DNA of 64,000 bases from Trachythela sp. YZ-2020 (lineage: Eukaryota; Cnidaria; Anthozoa; Malacalcyonacea; Clavulariidae). The position numbers were made by a program, and so were the translations under genes. Within the stretch, counting starts at the first letter, position 1. Each line of letters opens with the position of its first letter. Under the pieces are notes generated by a model that made no database searches, was not told where the DNA came from, and saw nothing but the letters and a program-made list of their open reading frames with translations. Below are positions 55,230-64,000 of this stretch, one piece after another. The stretch spans positions 992,001-1,056,000 of the forward strand of contig JADLSH010000164.1 in NCBI GenBank assembly GCA_016169945.1, given 5' to 3'.

Positions 55230-56033
55230 ATTGATTCACGCTGCTTTGGGGCTCCGGAAGTAAATTTGCACGTCGAAAACTGGTCGAAAATTTCACTTTT
55301 GATAGGTAAGGTTGCTCTATCCAGTGTACTCTCAGATCAGTGGTCTGATATCTTAACTTAAGGGGGCTATTTGTCGTTTTCAGAAGCTAATTACTTATTC
55401 TGAAACATACCACACCCAATGTAAACTGGTGTGCTGCTTGAAATAATGTAGGTATACACTTAGTTTAATTTAAAATAGCATCCAAGGTGTATTCGTTTTA
55501 TGTTGCTAATGTTTTATGTTATTTGACTGAGCAGTTTATTAGTTACATGGTGTTTTTCAGCTGTGGGCTTAGTCAATTATGCTAAAGTACATTTTTGTTA
55601 AGTTGAACAGGTTTTTGTATAGTAACTTTGGTTTCAATTTACTGATATAGCTCGTCAACAGTGAAAAATACTTGCCTGGTTTCTCTTTAAATGTTACATT
55701 AGTTTTATGTGTGTCTGACATCTTAACTTAAGGGGGCTATTTGTTGTTTTCATAAACTAATTACTTATTCTGAAACATATCACACGCAATGTAAACTGGT
55801 GTGCTGCTTGAAATAATGTAGGTATACACTTAGTTTAATTTAAAATAGCATCCAAGGGGAATTATTTTTATGCTGCTAATGTTTTTTGTTATTTTACTGA
55901 GCAGTTTATTAGTTACGTGGTGTTTTTCAGCTGTGGGCTTAGTTAATTATGCTAAAGTCAATTTTTGCTAAGTTTAACAGGTTTTTGTATAACTACAAGA
56001 TTTTTTCTCTGCATCTCACTCGATTGAAATTAA

Positions 56034-56392
56034 GGTAGAAGGTTTAGGTGGATGGATATTTTGAGTGAAACAATATATACAATATTTTAGACCTGAACAG
56101 GAACGGCTGTGAAAAATGCAACTCTAAGTCCTCCGACCAGAATTGAATCTGCAGCCCTGCGATTCCGGTGCAGCGCTCTGACCACGGAGCTGCAGAGTCC
56201 AGTTGCCAAGCGTTAACCACAAGTTCATGTATATATATATAGATGCGGGTTGCGATAACATACACTAGAAGATGTTTGTTAACATCCTGTCACAGGACTT
56301 AGAGTTGCATTTTTCACAGCCGTTCCTGTTCAGGTCTAAAATATTGTATATATTGTTTCACTCGAAATATCCATCCACCTAAACCTTCTACC
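56034..56392. mobile_element. Palindromic insertion containing SINE copy C
   Basis: 99-bp inverted arms (56034-56132 and 56294-56392, starting GGTAGAAGGTTTAGGTGG) flank a 161-bp centre. The centre and left arm make a minus-strand tRNA-derived SINE. The right arm is an inverted second copy of its tail. The insertion interrupts a 375-bp array unit. Confidence 0.7.
56085..56203 (-). repeat. tRNA-derived SINE, copy C
   Basis: B-box complement GAATTGAAT (about 56140-56148), anticodon-region complement GATTCCGGTGCAGCGCTC and a degraded A box (CCACGGAGCTGCAGAG). The tail AGACCTGAACAGGAAC is at about 56089-56104. It is more diverged than copies A and B. Confidence 0.65.
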
Positions 56393-56540
56393 AGGTTTTC
56401 GTATAGTAACTTTGGTTTCAATTTACTTATAGAGTTTGTCAATGCAGCAAAATACTTGCCTGGTTCCTCTTTAAATGTTACATTAGTTTCATGTGGGTCT
56501 GACATCTTAATCTTAACTTAAGGGGGCTATTTGTTGTTAA

Positions 56541-56997
56541 CAAAAAGGATGTTAACAAACATTTTGTAGTTTACCTTATCACAAACCGCAGTACCAGCAT
56601 CTATATTTAATAGATAATTACGGAGGCCAACAGCATTCTTGAATATATTACAGCAAGATATTCAAGAATGCTCTCTACGATCGCAGCAATTTTAGGCACC
56701 GGCATAAATAATTTGCTCCGAATTTGCTTTTGTTCTGCTTTATAGCTTTTAGTTGCAGTGTGTCGCTAAGGAGTTATGTCGGTACTTATGTGGCACACTT
56801 CATTACATTTCTTTGTCTGACCATTTGTCTGATCTTACATGCTAGCTTGCATCACAAGTGAAGGCCTAATTGTCTATTTGTCAAAACTTTTTACTGGATG
56901 ACCAATTTGGAAGATTGCATATTATAATACAGGAGACACGCCTATTTTTTTCATTCGAGTCAGTTTAGCTTAGCTAGTTGTACTGATTGAAACAAAC
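56541..56997. other. No recognised feature
   Basis: Starts with GTTAACAAAAAGGATGTTAAC and a phrase shared with the SINE A flank (GTTTACCTTATCACAA). Then unique AT-rich sequence leading to the ATG at 56998. Confidence 0.4.
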
Positions 56998-57195
56998 ATG
57001 GATGATTCTTCAGATGATGAAAGTTTTTACATCACACAATCATTGCCGCGAAGGGGAAGCGCAACGACAGGCATCGACGATCATTCGTTTGAAACAACAA
57101 CTCTTTTCGACGGTGCACAATCGCAAGATGTAGAGAGCAATAAAAAACCTGTTGTTGTATTTACCAATTTAGTGTGTAATAACTCTCATCTCTGT
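56998..57195 (+). CDS. Possible first exon, unknown protein
   Basis: ATG at 56998 opens MDDSSDDESFYITQSLPRRG, then a Ser/Thr/Asp-rich stretch and PVVVFTNLVCNN. The composition and acidic start look like a genuine N-terminus. A GTAAGA donor lies at about 57196, after which the frame becomes hydrophobic and AT-driven (to a stop at 57279). No partner exon is found downstream before the hAT element. Not recognised. Confidence 0.3.
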
Positions 57196-57444
57196 AAGAT
57201 TTGTAGTGCTCATTATATTTGTGTGAAAATGCTATTTTTGTGGTGTTTATTTTCACTCTTTATTCAATATAAAAAATAAAACTTCTTGCATGGCAACTCC
57301 AGACTAAAGTTATGATGCAATCTTCATCAAAAACGGAAAAGCAACAGAGCAATGTAGAGATGCACTAATTCTAAGTGCAGAAATAATTAAACAGAATAAG
57401 ACACAAATAAAAACTTGTTCATTTGTATTTGTTTCGATAAAATA

Positions 57445-57545
57445 CAGGGTTGGATATAAGAAGATTTTTTCAAAAGTAAAATCTTCTTATTTCTTATATT
57501 AATATAAGAAGATTTTATAGCAATATAAGAAGATTTTCGATGACG
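57445..57545. promoter_or_regulatory. hAT terminal and subterminal repeats, left
   Basis: CAGGGTTGGATATAAGAAG is followed by further copies of ATATAAGAAGATTTT in both orientations, including the palindrome TCTTATATTAATATAAGA. These are the likely transposase-binding array. Confidence 0.7.
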
Positions 57546-57917
57546 TCATTCGACATCAAGGAAATATGACGTCATTCAACATCAAGGAAATATGACGTCA
57601 TAAGTAAAAAATAAAAAAAATTCAAATAACTGTCAACCATTTTATATATACATAAAACAATTAAACAACATTATAAGTAAGATTTCACACATAATAATGC
57701 TGTACATCTCATCGAAAACGTTTATAAACACGAACTAATCAGTTCAAGCTTGGAGGCTATGTCATTGTCCCTGAGTTCATGCCGCAATAGATATAAACAA
57801 TTAAACATTACAAATAAGATTTCTTACATTATAATAGTATACATCTCTTCGAAAAAGTTTATAAACACGAACTAAATAATCAGTTCAACCTTAGCGGTTA
57901 TGTTTTTGTTCCTGAGT

Positions 57918-59982
57918 TCATTGATTCCCGTCAATGTCCATCAGTTCTTCGTTGATTCCCATCAATTCAACATTATCATCATCATCGTCACTGTTATCAT
58001 AGCACCAACTCGAGGGACCTTCAAGCTGACTCGCGTTGGTTTTAATGTAGACAAGTTTCTTTACTTTTTCTGCTCCAAGACGGTTGCGTAATTTGCTGTG
58101 AATAAAACCAAAAGTGGAAAAATTACGCTCGGAAGCAGCGGACGATGCTGCCATTGAAAAGACACGGATGGCAAGATCTTGTAACAATGGCCAATCTGTA
58201 CCGTCTGCTTTCCACCACTCAAGGCATGATTTTGTTTCGCCAATTATCTTGAAACGAAATGTGTTTTCTTCTCTCTCGTTGAGTGCGTCAATCCTAAAGC
58301 TGGTATACTCTTGGGCTAGTTGCTCCTTTCTTTCTTGGCTTGTTGTTCCATCTGCCATTGGAAAAGCGAATACAAAATCTTCAATCTCCTTTCGTAGCTT
58401 GCGGGTCATGCGGTCTCCCAAGTAGCGAGGGTCGAGTAGGTAAGCTGTCCCATGTGCATCGCCATACATAAATTGAAAACGCTGTTTCACGAGTTGCACA
58501 AGGTACGTCTTCTTGTGAGCATCTATGCTGGTCATGGCATGCATCTTATCCTCAATTTCTAGAAATGCATTGAAGACATCGGAGCATGAAACAGCATCAC
58601 TTTGAAAGATCTTGATAAATTTGTCAATTGGCTGCAGAATTCTAATGCATTCATCGAGTGAATGGACAAAATCGGGATCAGTGATTATCTCTTTGATAAC
58701 AGCGCGTTTCTCTTGTTGCTTCGCATTACCTTTGCTCGCAAAATCACGTTGGGATACAAGGCCATTCAGGATATTGTCAGCATCTCGCAACGATTTAAAA
58801 CAACCAAGAATCGTGCCCCAGCGTGTTGCCGCAGGTTGAACTAGGTTTTTCAACTTTTCCGCTTTCAACGCCTTGTTAAGGGCCGCCTGGGCTCGTGATG
58901 GTTGTGATAAAAAGAGACAATGTCCTTGCAATTGGTGGCAAAATTAAGCAAGTCCTCGAAAGGATACCCATCAGGATAGTTCCCATCAGCATTCTTTGTG
59001 GCTGCAAAAATATCTTTAACCAGCAGATTCAGACCATGCGCAACACAGCCATGAAAGAAACGATGCGGATACTTTTGTTCAAGTGCTTTCCACGCCTTCT
59101 TATTTGCCGATGTATTGTCGGTAATCGCACCAACCACCTTACCACCAAGGTTGTCCATAACGCGAGCTAAATCGCTGGCGATCCATTCAGCATTATGCCC
59201 TGCTCTTCAGTGTGTACAGCTTCAAGAAACAAGGAAAATGTGGGGCAGACAGCCATGTAGTTAACGATGGGCTCATTTAACACGCTAGACCATGCATCAC
59301 TCGTGATGCTAACGTATTGGGTGTTACTGGAAAGTTTCTTATCCACTTCAGTTTTTATCTTTTGGTAACATTCCTGAAGTAAACCACCTTTGCTATCGTC
59401 AGCTAACTTCTTTCGGGATGGTAATCTTGCACCTGGTCTGGCCAATTGCATAGCCCGAAGGAGATGTGGATTTTCAATACGCATGAAGCTTGTTCCAGTG
59501 GAATAGAAATACATGGCCATTTCCTGATTGAACTTTCTTTGCTCAGTAGTGTTGAAGTGAGGAATGGCAAACGATCTTAACGACTGCTGAGAATGTCGAA
59601 TTGGTGCGTTGCTTTTGGCACTGGCACTGGTGAAGTCGGTCATTTTCGATTTTTGGGCTGCGCTCTTATTATTGCCGTTCTTCCACCAGTCGGGACGATC
59701 AATAACTGGCATATCCAACATCAATTTTTTGAATGGTCTGCATTTTCGAAGATGAGTCTCAACGGACAACGTTTTATGGTGGTGTCGAATGGTCTCTTTG
59801 CAATGTTTGCAGATGGCGTGGTTGGGTTTATCCATGGATTGAACACCTGATTCATCAAAGGCGTCCTTCCAGATAGGATGCTTTGGCTTTCCAACTTTTC
59901 GGACAACTTCCCCTTCATTATTCTCACTCTCACTTTGATTGGTTTCTGCAGTTGCAGGTTGAACGAGTGTACTATTGTTCAT
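57918..59982 (-). pseudogene. hAT transposase with BED zinc finger, two frameshifts
   Basis: N-terminal frame 59167-59982: a BED-type finger (HPIWKDAFDE ... CKHCKETIRHH ... THLRKC), then ITSDAWSSVLNEPIVNY. Middle frame 58865-59158: ITDNTSANKKAWKALEQKYP and FFHGCVAHGLNLLVKDI (the CxxH insertion motif). C-terminal frame 57918-58931: QPAATRWGTILGCF, LDPRYLGDRM, then the dimerisation domain CLEWWKADG, IRVFSMAASSAASERNFSTF and KLRNRLGAEKVKKL. The frames join with single-base shifts at about 59200 and 58910. All catalytic blocks are otherwise present, so the element died recently or the shifts are assembly errors. Confidence 0.88.
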
Positions 59983-60554
59983 GATACCTAACTGAAAAAC
60001 GAAACTTTAAAATATAGCTAATGGTTTTATAATTACTTCCAAAATACGTTTTAATGCATAATTTTTACGATAGATACTTGGTAGTGTCCACAATATTTAA
60101 CAAATATTTTAGTTTTGCCTTAGTCTGTTAGTCATCGAACTTTTCAGTGATGCTACAGTGCTACACAGCTACAAAGACAAAGATATTTATCTTTTTCTGT
60201 TTTACACTTTTACATTGTTTTGTTAATTTGTTAATACTGATAAAATCATTAAAATGATAAATAAATTCGCACGACAAAGAAATATTCCAGCAAATATACT
60301 TAAAAGACCATCTATTTAATTTTATTTATGAATTGTACGTACCTTTTATAACGATGACATTCACATACATTTTTCCAAAAACATGTGCCCGTGGTTGCGC
60401 AATGGCTGCCATGACATGTAGGCCCGCATGCTGGGATATGCTGACACCTGTTCGCAGGGCGCAGGCTTTTGTGTTCAAATTCAATATGGCGATTTTGTAT
60501 CATTCAAAAACTGAAAAACTTCTGTCAATGGTTCAAAGCATCAAATTCACAACT

Positions 60555-60681
60555 TCAAAGTACAAAATTATCGAAAATAATATAAGAAGATATAAGAAGA
60601 TTTTCCCCCAAAAAATAAATCTTCTTATATTAATATAAGAAGATATAAGAAGAAATAATATAAGAAGATTTGCCAACCCTG
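60555..60681. promoter_or_regulatory. hAT terminal and subterminal repeats, right
   Basis: About six ATATAAGAAGAT-type motifs in alternating orientation, ending TTTGCCAACCCTG. It mirrors the left end at 57445-57545. Confidence 0.7.
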
Positions 60682-60689
60682 ATAAAATA

Positions 60690-62000
60690 CCACAAGCACA
60701 AGCCAGACTATTGCTGTAATAAATTCAACAGATTTAAATGAGGGATTCAGTTCACCTTCAGGTGGCAAAGCTTCAGGCACCCGATGATAGGCACTTCTTC
60801 CTGACAAATGTCAGGCAGTGGTTGAGGGGCCTTTAGCTTGCTCGAAGAGAGCACTGCCACCTTAATGCACCATGCTGTATTCTTAATAATGCTGTGTGGA
60901 GGCTGCATTATTTTTAATAATGCTGCGTGTCAGCAAGCGCACTCTGCATTCGCTGGTATAAATGCAGAGAGAAAACAATTGGTTTCGATTTACTTATAGA
61001 GCTGGTCAACCCAGGAAAATACTTGCCTGGTTTCTCTTTAACTCTTTCTAAATGGTAGCGTTGAATATCAACCGCCAAAGGATGATGATTTTGAGCGCTT
61101 GTATCTTTGGCGCCCCTCACCCAAAACGGACGAAAATACCACCAATCGATCACCAATCGATTCAGCAAACACACCTGTTCTTGACTAATGCCAAACAAAT
61201 CGCTAAACACATTGTTTTACAGATCTCCATTAGTTTTAACACCTTTGTAATCTGATATTTATTATATCGTAAACTAATTATATATTCAGTACCTTTGGTC
61301 GATTATAATTTCTGTTTTAAAAACCATGTGATCTTCGCTAATACACCGTTTTATAGAGTTTTAAAAACAGGACATACTGACCAACTTGCAAAGAAACACA
61401 ATAAAAATTGACAAAGTTACGACAAAGTCAAACCGGAATTTCAGACAAAAACAACCGGAAAAGGCCCAAACACAAACAAAGACTGTTGCTATGGTTTTTT
61501 AAGTGGCCGGAATGAATTCCCCAGGGTACAATACCCTATATAAGATCTTTTTGTCGGGACTGAAGCGCGTGGGCAAACCATATATAGTCAAACTACGGCA
61601 AGCGCGTGCATGCTGGAAAATTCCCGATAAATAAAAAAAAATTCAAAATAAATATTTCTAAAAGCCGTATCGAAGGTACTCAAAGTGCTCTTGCGACAAC
61701 TTGCGACAACATAATTAAAATGCGACCGACCAGAAGGAGTTAATAAGTAAGGTAGCTGCATGCATAATTTGCATACATTGAAAGAACGAATAATCGGAAT
61801 AAATTAAGAACGGAAAATAGTTCTAGAAAGCCGCTCAAGAGTAAACGTGTGGTTGGATTATTTGCGATCAACATTCGAAAATTTGTGGTAAAAGTGGTCT
61901 AATGATATCGGAAATTTGTTGTATTTATATATTATATTCGAGAATTGCAATACTTCATGTTATATCAATATAATAGAACTTTTTTGAAATTTTGGTGACT
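60690..62000. other. No recognised gene
   Basis: 60690-60960 has slightly coding-like composition and two copies of an AATAATGCTGYGTG word, but no family match. 60980-61045 is a fragment of the 375-bp repeat. The remainder is AT-rich and featureless. Confidence 0.45.
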
Positions 62001-62411
62001 ATGGCTGTAAATAACAGTGGACTGAATTCAGATTTGTCTTTAAATATTACCGAAAGTGGAAAATTACCTGAATCAGCCGTTGATGGTGAATTGCATCCAA
62101 AACAACAAACAAAATTGACTGAAAGGGGTAAAGATCGATGGCTCATGGCAAATTATTGTTGCATGTTAAGAAAGTAAAGCATCTTCTTAATGACAGTTCC
62201 AGCATGGAAAAACTAGAACAAGCCAGAGATGCTTTAGATCATGAAATGGAAGATTTTGTAGAGGCATGTGGCAAGTATAATGATATGTTGTGGAATGGTT
62301 TACCGGGATCTCTCAGATCAATAGAGACATTTAGATTTTGGTGACTACATCCCAGCGGCTTCATTTGCGTATATTCTTGAGGTTTTCAACGCCAGGGACG
62401 ATTTTTCATGT
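62001..62411 (+). pseudogene. Gag-like N-terminal fragment
   Basis: Frame one (ATG 62001) gives a Ser/Glu-rich leader and KQQTKLTERGKDRW. After a frame change at about 62145 comes KVKHLLNDSSSMEKLEQARD and EDFVEACGKYNDML. After a second change at about 62335 comes DFGDYIPAASFAYIL, ending at a TCAT/GTAAGT donor (62412). The LTERGK...YNDML pattern resembles the helical N-terminal region of retroelement polyproteins of cnidarians. Two frame changes within 400 bp suggest a dead copy; identity is uncertain. Confidence 0.35.
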
Positions 62412-62783
62412 AAGTCATTTCCCTCAAGCTTTTTATACCTATTTAGTCGAATTATCTCGTGTAATTATAGTCTATTTTTGTTGGTATACCTTTAGTCTTT
62501 AAATACAAATAATGATTGAGGGTCGATTAAATCTTTTAAGCATGTTGATTTCTCGAAATTGAAGTGGTCACTGGAATATCGTGTATTAAAAATGGCTGCC
62601 ATATATTGACAAGATATATTATATTTATAGTGTTGTATTGCATTTTAATACGAAGATATTCTAGCCACTAAAAGTGTAGGAATAGCTTCACTATCTTGTT
62701 ATTTGAAATGCTATTTCAGCAGTTAATAAATGTCAATTGAATTTCATTGTTTGTTTTATTTATAGTAATAACAAAGATTCAGA

Positions 62784-64000
62784 ATGGGTCCATTCAGATG
62801 GCCTATGTTGCAACACGATGTTGATTTAGCAAAGGAAGTTGTGGCAACCAGACCCGAAAAACCTAGCGATTGGGATAACATCGCCAGTCGCCTTAATCCA
62901 ATATTTTCTTTAACAATTGGAAAAGCAGTAGTTATAAAGGGCAGAAGCTGTAGAGAAAGACTGGAAAGACTTATAAAAAAATATAAAGCGGATGACTCTG
63001 CAGCCCTTAAGAGGTATAACATATTACAACATGATTGCTTATTTGGAGTAGCATAAAAAAGTTCCTGTAGGGATACTTCCTGGGGTGGAAGTTTAGTATA
63101 TGAACAACATTAAGTTGAAGGTATAACACAAGTCGTAACTTTATTACTCTCCCAGTGTATGAAGATATTAATTTCATAGCTTTCTAGTGACTACCTGTAT
63201 AATGGGGGGAAATATTTGCTATATCTCTGACAGATCTGGCACTGAGGAGGATTTCACTGAGTTAAATGCTCTTCTTGAGGACATAACAGTTTTTCGTCGT
63301 GATTTGGAAGAGGCTAAAGAGTTACAAAAGGAAGTGAAAAGAAAAAAGATTGAAGATGAAAATAGAGGGCGTTACATGAGACAATGTGGTATTTATGTAA
63401 CATACATACCATAAAACCACTGATTAGCCACATCTGAACTTATGTATTTCAGGTGCCCTTTGCAATGGGGAAGGGATAACTGGGAGGGGTTGGGGTGGGG
63501 GGGGGGGGGGCTAGATAGAGAAGGGGATAATTGTTTTATCTGGTTTAAACTAATGCTTAGTTTCAATAACAAGCTTAGGCTTAATGCAGAGGCTTTATAA
63601 ATTTATTTGTCTTAGAAAGGGGGTTTGTCAGAGAGGGCTGATTAGATTTACAATTTGTATGCTATATCCTTGGTCAGTGGAAGGGATTAATTACTTTATT
63701 TGCATACAGAGTTGTTTTTTGCTTTATATTCACATTGTCTATTTGTTGCAGAGAATGGACAATTCTCCTCAAGAGAAGAAGAAAACAGGTATAGTACTTT
63801 GTATTAATTTCAATTATTTACTAAAGTGCTTTTACAGCATTTCTTCATGAGGAATTATTGTATTATAACTTATCATTTTTTGCATCCTGTCTAGGAAAAA
63901 AGGTTAAACAAAGAGCTAGCAAGTTATCTGCAGTGCAGATGTTAAGTGACAAACATGAAAAGAAAGTAGAATTAAAACAGAAAATCGGAGTTAGACCTAC
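62784..64000 (+). CDS. Myb/SANT-like domain gene, four exons, 3'-partial
   Basis: Exons 62784-63013, 63234-63396, 63752-63788 and 63895-64000 splice in frame across three GT-AG introns (donors GTATAA, GTAACA, GTATAG; acceptors CTGACAG, GTTGCAG, GTCTAG). Exon 1 encodes FRWPMLQHDVDLAKEVV, SDWDNIASRLN and GRSCRERLERLIKKYK, the three-helix Myb/SANT-like fold. Exon 2 opens RSGTEEDFTEL and continues as a charged coiled coil (DLEEAKELQKEVKRKK). Exon 4 is Lys-rich (KKVKQRASKLSAVQMLS). Such proteins probably bind DNA in the nucleus. It could be a host gene or a transposon accessory protein. The gene runs off the window. Confidence 0.6.
63478..63521 (+). repeat. G-rich tract in intron 2
   Basis: GGGAGGGGTTGGGGTGGGG runs into a homopolymer of more than ten G. 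It lies within the second intron of the Myb/SANT-like gene. G-quadruplex formation is possible. Confidence 0.7.

Larger units (their letters stand above)
52131..55342. mobile_element. P-type foldback transposon with about 1-kb inverted arms
   Basis: Left end CACTGATCTGAGAGTACACT and its exact complement at the right. The 8-bp flanks are GTCTGACA (52123-52130) and GTCTGATA (55343-55350), 7 of 8 identical, as expected for P elements. Arms are 52131-53445 (with a 0.3-kb insertion) and 54357-55342. Terminal bases match the P-element left end at 46296. It inserted into the second unit of the 375-bp array. It has no transposase. Confidence 0.8.
51706..56540 (+). repeat. 375-bp tandem repeat array, interrupted
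   Basis: Units begin CTTGCCTGGTTTCTC at 51706, 52081, 55671 and 56455. The first period is exactly 375 bp. The 52081-55671 gap is one unit plus the 3.2-kb foldback element. The 55671-56455 gap is one unit plus the about 0.4-kb palindromic insertion. Shared phrases include CTTAACTTAAGGGGGCTATT, AATAGCATCCAAGG and GGTTTTTGTATAGTAAC. A further fragment is at 60980-61045. No coding function is visible. Confidence 0.85.
57445..60681 (-). mobile_element. hAT transposon, nearly intact
   Basis: 3237 bp, with ends CAGGGTTGG and complement. The perfect 8-bp duplication ATAAAATA lies at 57437-57444 and 60682-60689. It carries a BED-finger hAT transposase on the minus strand and clusters of ATATAAGAAGAT motifs at both ends. 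Two one-base frameshifts are the only obvious lesions. Confidence 0.92.

Noticed and set aside
51706..56540. Additional LTR retrotransposon with 375-bp LTRs
   Set aside because: The units are tandem with a constant period and there is no primer site, polypurine tract or coding region between them. The intervening DNA is a P-type foldback with its own duplication.

Overview
This is a repeat-dominated, AT-rich animal (eukaryotic) genomic window. Introns, splice sites and metazoan transposon families are visible and there is no prokaryotic gene organisation. The mixture points to a cnidarian, probably an anthozoan: Penelope-like reverse transcriptases with a YRDD core, CR1-type LINEs with an SGNH-hydrolase ORF1, a copia element primed like Drosophila copia, and BEL/Pao, P, hAT, ISL2EU and TTAA-class DNA transposons. 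That placement is inference from recognised families, not from a search. Only one likely host-type gene is seen, a multi-exon Myb/SANT-like gene at the right edge. Almost everything else is mobile DNA, mostly broken.

Layout. 1-2945: two Penelope-like copies in inverted orientation; a complete hammerhead ribozyme fold lies upstream of the second. 3000-6430: a decayed CR1-type LINE carrying a TA-flanked MITE. 6684-8780: ISL2EU transposase remnants, a P2X7-C-terminus-like fragment, another Penelope remnant and a short tandem repeat. 9824-32162: one BEL/Pao LTR retrotransposon (192-bp LTRs, 5-bp target duplication GTAGC) swollen to 22.3 kb by nested insertions. Inside it lies a copia element (10584-26738). 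Inside that, after an older LINE/SINE layer, lies a hAT element (10992-19226, 8-bp duplication TTTTCAGT). Inside the hAT are a TTAA-flanked element (11950-14367) and a CR1 LINE (about 14900-19137). The CR1 LINE in turn carries a hAT MITE (17105-17554, duplication TACCCTCC).

32675-36676: a TTAA-flanked (Kolobok-like) transposon with about 0.7-kb terminal inverted arms and a decayed transposase gene. 36681-42100: no gene, only hairpin elements. 42486-45930: scattered exons of a CACTA-like transposase, interrupted by a 1.1-kb relative of the TTAA element and by short TTAA MITEs. 46296-49791: a P-element relative (terminal repeat, THAP exon, transposase), truncated by a reversed hAT-like fragment. 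51706-56540: a 375-bp tandem repeat array, split by a 3.2-kb P-type foldback element (52131-55342) and by a palindromic SINE-containing insertion. 57445-60681: a nearly intact hAT transposon with BED finger, transposase, perfect 8-bp duplication and clustered subterminal repeats. 62001-64000: a gag-like fragment, then the Myb/SANT-like gene running off the edge.

The elements do not form a shared pathway. The value of the window is its stratigraphy: target duplications that close exactly around insertions allow their relative ages to be read. The most notable signals are the hammerhead ribozyme beside the Penelope element, the five-level nest, and the P-type foldback with the same short ORF in both arms.
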